DNA of 64,000 bases from Bacillota bacterium (lineage in GTDB: Bacteria > Bacillota > Clostridia > Acetivibrionales > DSM-1351): the NCBI GenBank assembly GCA_023415305.1, contig JAEZKZ010000050.1, positions 1-64,000 of the forward strand, in the 5' to 3' direction. A model generated the notes under the pieces. It was not told the origin of the DNA, made no database searches, and worked only from the letters and a program-made list of their open reading frames with translations. The position numbers were made by a program, and so were the translations under genes. Shown here piece by piece: positions 34,308 through 44,562 of the stretch. Within the stretch, counting starts at the first letter, position 1. Every line of letters begins with the position of its first letter.

Positions 34308-35585
34308 CTACTTAATCACAGTCATTCCGCCCATATACGGCTGAAGCGCCTTTGGAATGTTTACTGAACCATCAGCATTAAGGTTGTTTTCAAGGAAAGC
34401 AATCAGCATTCTTGGAGGAGCAACAACGGTGTTATTGAGTGTGTGAGCAAAGTATTTGCCATTTTCACCGTCCACACGAATTTTCAAACGGCGGGCCTGA
34501 GCATCTCCAAGGTTTGAACAGCTGCCTACTTCAAAATACTTCTTTTGTCTTGGTGACCAGGCCTCAATGTCAACAGACTTAACTTTAAGGTCAGCCAGGT
34601 CTCCTGAGCAGCATTCCAGTGTTCTTACCGGTATATCAAGCGAGCGGAACAGGTCCACTGTATTTCTCCACAGCTTATGGTACCAATCCATACTATCCTC
34701 CGGTTTGCAAACGACTATCATCTCCTGCTTTTCAAACTGGTGAATTCTATAAACTCCTCTTTCTTCAAGGCCATGAGCTCCCTTTTCTTTTCTGAAGCAC
34801 GGGGAGTAGCTGGTCAGGGTCTGTGGCAATGAACTCTCAGGCAGTATAGTGTCAATAAATTTACCTATCATGGAGTGTTCGCTGGTTCCAATCAGATATA
34901 AATCTTCACCCTCAATTTTATACATCATGGCATCCATTTCAGCGAAGCTCATTACGCCGGTAACAACTTCACTTCTGATCATAAACGGCGGGATGCAGTA
35001 TGTAAATCCCCTGTCTATCATAAAATCTCTTGCATACGAGATTACTGCCGAATGAAGTCTCGCTATATTACCCATCAAATAGTAAAAACCGTTACCTGCT
35101 ACTTTTCTTGCACTGTCCAGGTCTATCCCACTGAGCTTTTCCATTATTTCGGTATGGTATGGAACCTCGAAATCCTTTAAAGTCGGCTCTCCAAAACGTT
35201 CAACCTCAACGTTTTCACTATCATCCCTGCCGATAGGTACACTTGGATCTATAATATTCGGGATGGTCATCATTATAGTTTTAACTTTTGATTCAAGCTC
35301 AGTTTCCTTTACTTCAAGCTCAGCCAAGCGAGCAGCTTGATCATTAACTTTTTTCTTGAGTTCCTCTGCTTCATCCCTCTTTCCCTGAGCCATAAGTCCG
35401 CCGATTTGCTTTGAAATCCTATTTCTATCGGCTCTCAATGCTTCCGCTTCCTGTTTTGCTCCTCTGAGTTCGATATCAAGGGCTATGACTTCATCCACCA
35501 AGCCAAGTTTTTTGTCCTGAAACTTGTTTTTAATGTTTTGCTTGACTATTTCGGGGTTTTCCCTTACAAATTTTAAATCCAGCAT
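34308..35585 (-). CDS. serS: Seryl-tRNA synthetase
   Basis: Class II synthetase charging tRNA-Ser. 425 residues from the ATG at 35585 (GGAGAG upstream). Residues 1-105 are the long antiparallel coiled-coil arm that grips the tRNA variable arm (EAEELKKKVNDQAARLAEL). Catalytic motifs: TLTSYSPCFRKEKGAHG and RIHQFEKQEMI (motif 2), TLNNTVVAPPRMLIAFLE (motif 3). Length is typical. Expression is governed by the T-box leader directly upstream. Confidence 0.97.
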   Translation of the reverse strand: MLDLKFVRENPEIVKQNIKNKFQDKKLGLVDEVIALDIELRGAKQEAEALRADRNRISKQIGGLMAQGKRDEAEELKKKVNDQAARLAELEVKETELESKVKTIMMTIPNIIDPSVPIGRDDSENVEVERFGEPTLKDFEVPYHTEIMEKLSGIDLDSARKVAGNGFYYLMGNIARLHSAVISYARDFMIDRGFTYCIPPFMIRSEVVTGVMSFAEMDAMMYKIEGEDLYLIGTSEHSMIGKFIDTILPESSLPQTLTSYSPCFRKEKGAHGLEERGVYRIHQFEKQEMIVVCKPEDSMDWYHKLWRNTVDLFRSLDIPVRTLECCSGDLADLKVKSVDIEAWSPRQKKYFEVGSCSNLGDAQARRLKIRVDGENGKYFAHTLNNTVVAPPRMLIAFLENNLNADGSVNIPKALQPYMGGMTVIK

Positions 35586-35641
35586 ATTCTTCTCTCCAAT
35601 CAAAAAGTTTTCAAATTTCCTACTATAATAAATACAATAAA

Positions 35642-35865
35642 AAAACTTTCACCCCTAAAACTACTGGGACGAAAGTATTCCGCGTTGCCACCCAAATTGC
35701 AGGTTTAATTACCTGCCACTCAACTATGGTACGTTAAAGGGTACCAACCTTCCGACTTTGCATCGGCAGCTCAAAAAGTGGACTGATCTATGTTTTCACC
35801 GATTTACACCACCCATCGGCTCTCTTAAGAAAACTATAAATTTTGGCTTTTATCATCGCTCATTC
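35642..35865 (-). promoter_or_regulatory. T-box riboswitch of serS
   Basis: On the minus strand the leader holds the T-box core TGGGTGGCAACGCGG (35679-35693) that pairs with the uncharged tRNA acceptor end. It is followed by a terminator hairpin (ACTTTCGTCCC with its partner GGGGTGAAAGT) and TTTTTTT at about 35642-35676. Upstream AAGAGAG and GATGGGTGGTG belong to stem I. A TCC triplet at 35782-35780, followed by ACTTTTTGAGCTG, is the likely serine specifier. Confidence 0.93.
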
Positions 35866-36062
35866 ATATTATGAAATATTATATATATTTTTATTCATAA
35901 TTTCAAGGAATTTTTCTACAGAAAACGTTATAAATATATTAACTGCTCCTCTGCACATGATATTTTCCAGCTTTCTCCCGGAACATTGATTTATTCAGGA
36001 AGTACAGCACCCCATTTAGTTTTATAAACACCTCTAAATGGGGTACTGCCATAACTACCAAA
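35866..36062. other. Gap before the serS leader, with hairpin after the S-layer-type gene
   Basis: AGCACCCCATTTAG (36006-36019) and CTAAATGGGGTACT (36034-36047) form a 14-bp stem, 16 bases after the giant gene's stop. No T-run follows, so termination may need Rho or the stem may only protect the 3' end. The rest probably holds the serS promoter. Confidence 0.6.
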
Positions 36063-39000
36063 TTACAACCATATTCTCTCCAGTACATTTTTAATCAGCA
36101 CTGCCATTTGCCCACGAGTGGCAAGTGCAGTTGGGGCAAAATTGTTATTTTCCACACCGCCAATTATACCTGCCTCATACAATACCCTTACAGCCTCTTG
36201 TGCGTAAGCTGCTATATTTTCATCATCATTAAAGCCATCATACTCGCGGATCTTAGTTAATTCAATTCCACTCTTCTTAAGTGCCCCGTACAGTATTGTC
36301 GCCATATCCTGCCTGGTTATGAACGCACCAGTGCCAAACTTACCATTTCCAGTGCCATTTATTATACCTGCCTCATACAATGCGCCCACATACTGCTCAT
36401 ACCAACTACCTTCCTTAACATCGCTAAATACCGTCTTATCTCCTGACCATGTAAATCCGAAGGTGGAGACAATAAATGTGGCAAATTCCTCTCTGGTCAT
36501 GACCTTCCCAGGAGCGAACATATTATTCCCTACACCAGCGGTGATATCCCTGGCAGTAATAAATGCAACCGCATCGGCATACCATGCTTCGTGGTCTACA
36601 TCAGTGAAGTTCCTCGGGTTGTGACCTATCCCGAAGTTATTAAAATCAGATGTAGTAAAGGTTATCATTCCATCTTTATAGCTGCAATTTGGAATAACTA
36701 CCATTTCTCCGTTCTCATTGACACCATATACAACAACTGCATTGGGATTCTCATTTTCCCCCAATAAATACGGTACACTTATACGAATACTTGAACTATT
36801 AAGGCCAGGAATTACTGTGTCTCCTGCTTTAACAGAAATTGAATACATCTGGGCTTTTTCATTAGCTTCAAGCTTTTGTATTGATACAGTTAAGTTCTTA
36901 CTCTCCGCACCATTTAAAATTTCGGAAACAGCAGCCGAGCTAAATTCTACTTTATAGCCATTTTCAGTGATGCTTGCAGGCTTAATACCATTTAGAAGCA
37001 AATTCATGGTGCCGGAACCCGAGTCAGAACCGGAGACAGGAGTTGCGCCCGAACCAGAGCCTGAATTGGAGCCGGAGCCTGAACCTGAGTTAGAGCCTGA
37101 AGAGCCTCCTTGTGGTTCCCTGACATTTACAGTCATAGAGGCCTTCTTACAACTCTCTAAGGACAGAGTATCCAATATGTTTCCTGCGACAACGTACCCG
37201 TCCTGATTATGTATGCTTACCTCGACTTTGGGGACCGCGTAGGCTGTGATAACAGCACTACCCTTCACAAGCCCTCTGACAACTCCTTCGCTGCTTACTG
37301 CTGCAACTTCCGGATTTGATGATACATAAACAATGTTGTAACCTTCTCCTACCTCAATAGGGTTTATCATTGCAGTAATACTACCGGTCTCTCCTTTTGC
37401 CAGAGACATTTCCTGGGCTGAGAGTTGTACATCTGTTACCCGGTTAATTAAGTTCCTATATAGTGCAGGTATTTCCTTTGTGACCTCTGTCTCCTGTCTA
37501 GCCAACAATTTGTCATCTACCTCTATGCGTACTTCAATTTTTGCTTGGCCATTACCTAAGTCAGCATCTGACATTCTGAAGCCTTCATTAATAATAAACA
37601 TATCCTGATTGGCAGTCGTATCAGCAATGCTTACACGTTTTATTTCCTGTAGCGTATCATCAGTATTAACTTTGTTAATAATCAGCTTGGCGTTATTCAG
37701 AGGCTTATTTCCTTTATAATATACCTCACTATAAACCCTGTAATAGTTTTCTGCTACATGATCTACATCAAATAGCCCATATTCCAGCTTTTCACCATAG
37801 GACAATGCTTTTTCAGTACTAGCTGTAACTGTGTCATCATCTTGGCTTCTGAGTTTTGCGATAATTTTTGTATTTTCAATATCTTCAGGCACTTCCCAAT
37901 TAACGGAGAATTTCTCTTCAATACCTCCATATATTGGCGAACTTCCAATATCACTTCCAATTAGTGTTTCTGTATTGCCTTTAACTGCATAGAAGTCAAT
38001 CACCGGATCCAAAACTGGTATAAGTCCCTGATTATTTACAGCAGCAGTTATTGTTGTTACTTCACCCGGCATGGGGTATTCTGAACTAAAGCTTATTGAA
38101 TCCTTCTCCATTTTAGGCAAAGCTATAGGTGTCAGATTTAAAGTAACAAACGTTGTATTAGCTAAGTCCTCTTCACGGGGTGACGAAATGGAATCGTCGA
38201 CCAGTATTTTTTCGCTTTTCTTTGCTGCCAAAACAATACGTCCGTCAGCCATTATACTAAGTCCCGGATTATCATAACTGCCTGGCCCTGCAGTAACCTG
38301 AACCTTCTGACTCCATCTTCCATAATGTTCACCAGCTGATTTAATCTTCCCATCATCATCGATTACATCCAAGGCATCGTATAATACCGAAGCATATATC
38401 TGATTTTCATGATAAGTATTTTCAGGTTTTAATGCTTCCGGTGACCCAGGTTCAATGCCATCGGCAAGCCTCAAGGTATCCTCAGTCCATACCATATAAA
38501 GTTTTCCGTCATCGCCAACCAAGACTTCATAATCTGAAGGAACATTATCACTACTATATTCAAGGGCAACACCAGGAGTCAAGTTCTGATATCCTTCATC
38601 ACCGGGCTCTGCTGATGGGTCTCCGGTTCTAAGGGTTTTTAAAAGACTACCCAGATTGTAATAGTGGATTTCTGTACCTGAAATATAGAATAAATATATA
38701 TCTCCCTTAAACTCTATAAGCCTTGGACGTTCATCTGCTCTACTCTGAATATCCTTCTCCAAATCAGAGACTTTTATTGGATTTGTAAAGGTTTGCGCAG
38801 AGAAATCATATGTCTGCATATATATATCCCTGTCTGTAAGTGTTTCAATTTTACCATCCATATCCACAGAATATGCTATATAAGCCGTACCATCCTTCTG
38901 TGCAGTTGTCAAATCCATAATCAGAGGGTCAGAAAGCACTCCGCCGGGTAAGCTTGCATCCCTAATTTCAGTATTAAGGAAGCGTTGACCATACCAGTCC

Positions 39001-42000
39001 ATATTCCATTGAATTGCGGCCTCAGTGGTCGTTGACGCCGGATAATCCGCATCGCTGTAAGGTACAAACGTATTGGTACTTACATCATAAATCATATAGG
39101 CTATAGTATTATAGCTGTCAAACAAATCCTTAGCGCTGAAAGCCTCGTCGGCATCAGAGGTATAGTCTGTTTTTGTATAGAATATCAGAGCCTTCCCGCT
39201 TACCTCATCAAATATGATTTCCCCTTCAGCATCAGTATAATAATCCCCCTGCATTGTACCGTCATCAGGATTTACTCTTCCAGTGTATTTTGTAACCTGT
39301 ATTGGTTCAGAAAATACATAACTGCTCTTATCAAACACTGCCATTTCAAGACAATTTGTTTCCAGAATATCCTCCATGGATTTTCCTTCTGTAATGTGTC
39401 TGTCCAAAGAAGAATAGATGCATATGATTTTGCTTCCCACATCCTTCAATTTTGGGTTAGAGTCCAGTGTTCCATCATTATCAATCAATTCTGGCTGTGA
39501 GAAAGTTTCCCCATTATCATGTGAAACTGAGTAATAGAGGGCACCACGATTTTTGGGGTTTCTTTTCACATCATCGTCTATAAATACCAGGAGCAAACTA
39601 TCGTCATCGATTCTCATCAACTGAGGGTCTGGGTATGGGTATACACCTTCCATTAAAGTTCTTTCAACATAATTTGTCATGCTGGGGCCTGGATTTGTTA
39701 ATAAATCCCCTAACCATGAGCTCCTCTTTTCCAGATAATCTCTTTCAATAGGCTCAAATTCTTTGTCGTTTATATCATCGCTGGTCAGCATTTTAAACGG
39801 CATATCGTCGGGGTTTCCGAAAAGGTCGGCACTCCATTCAGCAAACTTTTTGCTGTACACATTGAATCCAAGGGTCGTTACATTTACTGTTGCAGTTAGG
39901 GTTACTGTTCCGTTCCCACTCCTTGCGGTACTGAAAAACAATTTAAACAGGGCTTTCCCCTCAACTGAAACCTCTGCAATTCCAACTTCTACGCCCACTG
40001 ATAAGGAAATATAGGGCTCAAGTATTACTCCCCCTTCAACTACAAACTTCCTGTCAGGAGAGCCCATTTCTGCCTGGTAATAAGGGTAGCTTCCATATTT
40101 ATCAGCATATGCTTTTACCGGTTCAATTTTTCCAAGGGGTGTATATGGAGTAATATAAATAAACCCTGTGACACTTCCCCCCACTTCCAGTCTTACTATA
40201 AGCGGAAGTCCTATAGGCAGCATAATTCTTGTCTCAACAGTAAGCTTATCTTCAAGAGTTACCATTAACAGCAGATGCCCGAAATAATAGGGTGAGCCCA
40301 ATGCCGGATCCCTATCAGCATCATATTTTATGTTCATTTCAAGGCTAACCTTAATACCAAGCTTATTTGTCAAGGTTGATTTAACCTTTAAATTAGAATC
40401 TTCTTTTTTGGGTGCATCTTTGTTTGCCTTTTTAATTTCTTCTTTTGCTTTTTCCCCTTCTTTATCATCTTTTTTAGCTTTATCGATAGTATTTTTCAGT
40501 TCTTTCTCTTTTTCTTTAAAATCATATCTACCACCTATGCGCAGTGTGTAACCCTCATCATTCACTTCATAATTTGTAAACCGCGCAAGCCCCAAATCCA
40601 GAGCCCCCATTACTGTTTCTATTATGGGAATTGGTACCTCTTTCGGTGTTTCAAAGGAAGGAAGTATTGATGTTGCCTGTATCGGTGGTCTGAATTGGAA
40701 GCCGGTATTGTATTCCATACTCTTTTTACCATTTTGATCAACCAGCTGTACCGTCATTTTTGCACCAGCCGAAAAAGCACTCTTCAGATTTACCGATAAT
40801 GTTGCTATGTTACCTTCAACGGGTACCTCTGTGGTTGATTCCAACGTGCCATTAGAGGTATAAATCCTGAATATAGCTTTCTCAACCTTAACATTGTTTT
40901 CAAGGGACGCTGTAGTTAATATAAAGTCAACCTCTTTATCCTTTATCATAACCACGCTTCCCGATACTGTGGTAGGATCTTCACCACCTTTAGGTTCTCC
41001 ATTTATACTTATGGGCTTCATGCTGGTAAAGGTAGGCAGCCTCAGTACTTTGACCGAGGAGGGGTTGATTGCATCTAAATAGAAATCATCATTATGCTCC
41101 ACGCTCAGTAAATAAGAACCATTTTTTAAGACATCATGCACATCAAACTGAAAGTATCCTGTGCTATCAGTAGAGGTTCCATATCCCAGCTGCGCATCAG
41201 GATTGTTTCTATTGTAGCTTCCACCCATTCTTACAGCCGCACCAACGACAGGCACAATGCTGTCCACCTTTTCACCATTTGCATTCTCAACCTGTTTATA
41301 TCCCTGCCTGATTGTATATTCCCGCGTAGAGACAACTCCGCTTACTTTACCACTATAAAGTGTCCTGTCTGAAAGTGACTCGTAGTAATAATAGAATATT
41401 GGATTAGGCTGATTGACTTTATATCCGAATAAATCCCCATATATAGGTTTATCATATTGTGCATCTAATTCGCCATCCATGTCGTAATCATACTGGCGGT
41501 AAAGTTTATGTGTATTCGGGTCATATACTTCATCGTAGTCAAGAACTCCGTTTCCATTTTTGTCCCCTGTCCTATTTGCCCACAGGGTAGTATAACCCTC
41601 TGGAGGTATTGAAACAAACTCAATATACTGACCTGACTTGATACCTTCAAGCTGTCCGTCTCCATTGGTAGATGTAGCCCCATAAGTCAGAACTCCCTGG
41701 ATGTGAGGTAATTGTTCCTTGTTGGTAGGATCACGCTTAACGTTCAGAAGCTGTGCTCCAAATATGGGAGAAACACTCACAGTCTCAGTTAATGTAATTG
41801 TATGTATTCCAGCGTTTGTCGTTCCGCCTTCGCTGTGTTTTGGTCCTCCGTTATATGAAATGTAGTAGCCGGATACCATATTGTCATTTTTTCCGGCTCC
41901 TGTAAGTATTACTTTGTCTCCCACGCGTAAATTGTACTTTTGTTCTTTTCCTTTTTCATTAATATACTTTATTTCATCATATTCTTTATTAGGCGTGACC

Positions 42001-44204
42001 TTGTTAACAACATTTACAATTTCGCCCTTGTCACCATTATTATCACCCAGACTTACAGTCAGCTTTGCAGTTTTTCTTTCAAACACCGGCTGAATAATAA
42101 GCATATTATTATTATAAATAAATTTTGAATTATTAAGTATCCATGTATGGTCTAATGTAATAGTGTTTGTCTTTTCTAAATCAAAGAATTTGTAGTCTGC
42201 ATTTCTATCAGACTTCTCAAGAATTTTCATACCCTTTAAATAATAGCCATCTCTCACATTCTTGGCTTTAATCCTAAAAGACATGCTATCATTGGAGGTA
42301 TAGAACCCTTTAAGCTTTACATTGCTATTATCAACACTTACAATATCTATTTCACCCGGTGTAACTGGCTCTTCTTTATGGAAACCGTTGGAATATATGG
42401 ATTTACCCAAATCAAAGGTATGCAATGTGTCTGGTTCAGGTTCGTTTATGTTAAAATCAATTTTTCGGTAAAAAATATCAATATATTTAACTAGTAAATA
42501 AGCCCTATCATTTGGATATTCCCTGTTTGTCAACTCAAATTCAAATTTAAATGGTTCATCCCTTACAAGTCCTTGACGTTTTAGACTATCATAGATTCCC
42601 CTACTCATAATACGATCAGATAGTATTTGCTTACCGAATTCTTCTTCTCTCCAGTATTTCACACTTACAAGGGTGGCAATAAATGATTTACTGAAACTCT
42701 TAGTATAAAATGCACGTAGTAAAGCTTCGTTTCCATTGTATCCACCCTTATGGTATGTGTCAAAAAGCCCGATACTAGCTTTTGCACTGTCCAAATGCTG
42801 CATATAAAAAGCTTTATTTGTTCTAAGATAGCCGTAAGCCGCCTCTTTGACGTCTTTATCCTGGAAAATATGCATCCCAGAACTTGATTTGTATGAATAG
42901 GTATGTTTACCATTGACAAATTGAAGGTCATCATAACTTATTGTTTCGTTTGCAACTCCGGCGTATACAGCTTCAGTTCCCTCCAACAGAGTGCTCTCAC
43001 TGATTTTCAGCAAACGCTCAGAAATATCAGTCTGTTTAGGAATTAATACCTGTACCACTTCATTTCCTAACAGGGTACATCCCTTATCGGGCTCAAGCTT
43101 AACATAAAAGAACTTATCAACTCCGCTGGTATTTTGGGTTATAGGTATATCTAAACTTAACTCCGACTGCCCGGGTACAAATAATACTTTCTGATTTATC
43201 TCGGTGTAATCTGTACCTGCCCTGGCATTGTCACCAATGGTAGATATGGTTGCGCCTGCATAATAATTTATTCCTGAACTTCTTTTTATAGTAATCTTCG
43301 CAACATCCTCTGCTGCTATATAGCTGTTCTCAGAGAACCTTAATATAGGCATCTCATATGGCTCGTCATCGATAATATTTACTGTTGTTTCCTTTTGCAA
43401 TCCGATTTTACCACCCGAGGATACCTCGGTAATTACAAATACAATCTGCTCCTGTGCCTCTCCAATATCATCGTTTAAAATATCAAGATTAAAGCTTTTT
43501 TTGCGTTCCCCATCAGAAAAGGATAGATTGAATACTGTTCCTGGGGCCTCCTTATAAAAGTCTTCTGTAGCAGCTAGAGCGGTATCCAAATCACTGCTCT
43601 CCTGACTTGTTAATGGGGCAGGCTTTTCTCTGTCAGAAGTCTTGCCGGTAGCCAGCTGCCGCACTTCCCTAAGGCTGGCATTCTTTGGAGCAGCTGTTGA
43701 TGGAGTTTCAGTAATTGCAGAAGGTGTAGTTGTTTCAACTCCCGAAACTTTCGGAGGTCCACTTGCTTCATCTGCTGAAACTTCTGAAGGTGTACTTGAC
43801 CCTCCTGCCGAGACAGCTGAAGGTGTTGTAGTTTCAGTTACTGATAAATCAGGAGGCACACTTTTACTACCTTCAATTTTTTTGTCAAATATAAAACCTG
43901 GAATTGAGAGCTTGTAGTCCTCTCCATAAGTAGCTGTGATGCTAATAGCCTTTATAGTTACTGTAATGTCCCCAGCTGCTCCTCCCTGTCTTAAAACATC
44001 CACCACTGTCCGCCCGCTATATTCATGTGTTTCCAATGCAACTGCCGAAAAGCTAAAAGTACCGTTTGGATACTGAGCAGCAAACTCATCGGATACTCTT
44101 AGAGCTTCCTCTGAGTAATCAATAACTTCACTGGCAAATGCAGTTGATGTAATTGATAAGCAAACAGCTAAGGCTAAAATTAATGATAAAACTCTCTTAA
44201 ACAT
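36063..44204 (-). CDS. Giant secreted S-layer-homology protein with Calx-beta, sialidase-like, CARDB and BIG2 regions
   Basis: 2713 residues from the ATG at 44204 (GGGGGGAAGGGA just upstream). Order by residue: signal peptide 1-24 (ending STAFA); a Calx-beta region about 30-275, split by a Ser/Thr/Pro-rich insert near 100-200; a second Calx-beta 285-375; a carboxypeptidase-regulatory-like beta domain about 950-1050 (STDSTGYFQFDVHD); a Lys/Glu coiled segment 1225-1270; a BNR/sialidase-like propeller about 1520-2000 (YYSVSHDNGETFSQPEL); CARDB-like about 2030-2135; BIG2 about 2255-2330 (VYVSSNPEVAAVSSEGVV); a Gly/Ser linker; and three SLH repeats about 2534-2713 (FTDVDHEAWYADAV). SLH domains bind wall polymer, so this is a cell-surface protein, perhaps adhesive or glycan-binding (inference). 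Divergent from a TetR gene. Confidence 0.88.
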   Translation of the reverse strand: MFKRVLSLILALAVCLSITSTAFASEVIDYSEEALRVSDEFAAQYPNGTFSFSAVALETHEYSGRTVVDVLRQGGAAGDITVTIKAISITATYGEDYKLSIPGFIFDKKIEGSKSVPPDLSVTETTTPSAVSAGGSSTPSEVSADEASGPPKVSGVETTTPSAITETPSTAAPKNASLREVRQLATGKTSDREKPAPLTSQESSDLDTALAATEDFYKEAPGTVFNLSFSDGERKKSFNLDILNDDIGEAQEQIVFVITEVSSGGKIGLQKETTVNIIDDEPYEMPILRFSENSYIAAEDVAKITIKRSSGINYYAGATISTIGDNARAGTDYTEINQKVLFVPGQSELSLDIPITQNTSGVDKFFYVKLEPDKGCTLLGNEVVQVLIPKQTDISERLLKISESTLLEGTEAVYAGVANETISYDDLQFVNGKHTYSYKSSSGMHIFQDKDVKEAAYGYLRTNKAFYMQHLDSAKASIGLFDTYHKGGYNGNEALLRAFYTKSFSKSFIATLVSVKYWREEEFGKQILSDRIMSRGIYDSLKRQGLVRDEPFKFEFELTNREYPNDRAYLLVKYIDIFYRKIDFNINEPEPDTLHTFDLGKSIYSNGFHKEEPVTPGEIDIVSVDNSNVKLKGFYTSNDSMSFRIKAKNVRDGYYLKGMKILEKSDRNADYKFFDLEKTNTITLDHTWILNNSKFIYNNNMLIIQPVFERKTAKLTVSLGDNNGDKGEIVNVVNKVTPNKEYDEIKYINEKGKEQKYNLRVGDKVILTGAGKNDNMVSGYYISYNGGPKHSEGGTTNAGIHTITLTETVSVSPIFGAQLLNVKRDPTNKEQLPHIQGVLTYGATSTNGDGQLEGIKSGQYIEFVSIPPEGYTTLWANRTGDKNGNGVLDYDEVYDPNTHKLYRQYDYDMDGELDAQYDKPIYGDLFGYKVNQPNPIFYYYYESLSDRTLYSGKVSGVVSTREYTIRQGYKQVENANGEKVDSIVPVVGAAVRMGGSYNRNNPDAQLGYGTSTDSTGYFQFDVHDVLKNGSYLLSVEHNDDFYLDAINPSSVKVLRLPTFTSMKPISINGEPKGGEDPTTVSGSVVMIKDKEVDFILTTASLENNVKVEKAIFRIYTSNGTLESTTEVPVEGNIATLSVNLKSAFSAGAKMTVQLVDQNGKKSMEYNTGFQFRPPIQATSILPSFETPKEVPIPIIETVMGALDLGLARFTNYEVNDEGYTLRIGGRYDFKEKEKELKNTIDKAKKDDKEGEKAKEEIKKANKDAPKKEDSNLKVKSTLTNKLGIKVSLEMNIKYDADRDPALGSPYYFGHLLLMVTLEDKLTVETRIMLPIGLPLIVRLEVGGSVTGFIYITPYTPLGKIEPVKAYADKYGSYPYYQAEMGSPDRKFVVEGGVILEPYISLSVGVEVGIAEVSVEGKALFKLFFSTARSGNGTVTLTATVNVTTLGFNVYSKKFAEWSADLFGNPDDMPFKMLTSDDINDKEFEPIERDYLEKRSSWLGDLLTNPGPSMTNYVERTLMEGVYPYPDPQLMRIDDDSLLLVFIDDDVKRNPKNRGALYYSVSHDNGETFSQPELIDNDGTLDSNPKLKDVGSKIICIYSSLDRHITEGKSMEDILETNCLEMAVFDKSSYVFSEPIQVTKYTGRVNPDDGTMQGDYYTDAEGEIIFDEVSGKALIFYTKTDYTSDADEAFSAKDLFDSYNTIAYMIYDVSTNTFVPYSDADYPASTTTEAAIQWNMDWYGQRFLNTEIRDASLPGGVLSDPLIMDLTTAQKDGTAYIAYSVDMDGKIETLTDRDIYMQTYDFSAQTFTNPIKVSDLEKDIQSRADERPRLIEFKGDIYLFYISGTEIHYYNLGSLLKTLRTGDPSAEPGDEGYQNLTPGVALEYSSDNVPSDYEVLVGDDGKLYMVWTEDTLRLADGIEPGSPEALKPENTYHENQIYASVLYDALDVIDDDGKIKSAGEHYGRWSQKVQVTAGPGSYDNPGLSIMADGRIVLAAKKSEKILVDDSISSPREEDLANTTFVTLNLTPIALPKMEKDSISFSSEYPMPGEVTTITAAVNNQGLIPVLDPVIDFYAVKGNTETLIGSDIGSSPIYGGIEEKFSVNWEVPEDIENTKIIAKLRSQDDDTVTASTEKALSYGEKLEYGLFDVDHVAENYYRVYSEVYYKGNKPLNNAKLIINKVNTDDTLQEIKRVSIADTTANQDMFIINEGFRMSDADLGNGQAKIEVRIEVDDKLLARQETEVTKEIPALYRNLINRVTDVQLSAQEMSLAKGETGSITAMINPIEVGEGYNIVYVSSNPEVAAVSSEGVVRGLVKGSAVITAYAVPKVEVSIHNQDGYVVAGNILDTLSLESCKKASMTVNVREPQGGSSGSNSGSGSGSNSGSGSGATPVSGSDSGSGTMNLLLNGIKPASITENGYKVEFSSAAVSEILNGAESKNLTVSIQKLEANEKAQMYSISVKAGDTVIPGLNSSSIRISVPYLLGENENPNAVVVYGVNENGEMVVIPNCSYKDGMITFTTSDFNNFGIGHNPRNFTDVDHEAWYADAVAFITARDITAGVGNNMFAPGKVMTREEFATFIVSTFGFTWSGDKTVFSDVKEGSWYEQYVGALYEAGIINGTGNGKFGTGAFITRQDMATILYGALKKSGIELTKIREYDGFNDDENIAAYAQEAVRVLYEAGIIGGVENNNFAPTALATRGQMAVLIKNVLERIWL

Positions 44205-44337
44205 TCCCTTCCCCCCTATATTGATTTCCATATAATGTATTTGCTTTAGTTTAATGTGCTTATTTGCTAATCTGTGTCAGAAATTTATGTAGGCTGATAA
44301 AGAAAAAATGATAATAAAATCGGTAAATGAAAATTTC

Positions 44338-44367
44338 AATGACTACGGTCATTAACTATGGTCATTA
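44338..44367. promoter_or_regulatory. Palindrome and direct repeat, candidate TetR operator
   Basis: AATGAC-TACG-GTCATT (44338-44353) is a perfect palindrome. CTACGGTCATTA and CTATGGTCATTA repeat at 13-base spacing (44343, 44356). They lie between the giant SLH gene and tetR, with nothing else conserved around them. Confidence 0.55.
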
Positions 44368-44562
44368 TACATTTTTCTTCATTAATTTGTCAATATAGGT
44401 CGAAAACGTTGATTTTATAAATTGCTCTCCAGTACTTCATTGTGTGTATTGAAAATTATATGAACTTGTTTCTTCTTTATTAGGGTAGTATACTAATCAA
44501 TGGGAAACATAATCCAAAGTATGCCAATGTATCAAAAGCTACAAAGGAGAAAATGAGATAAT

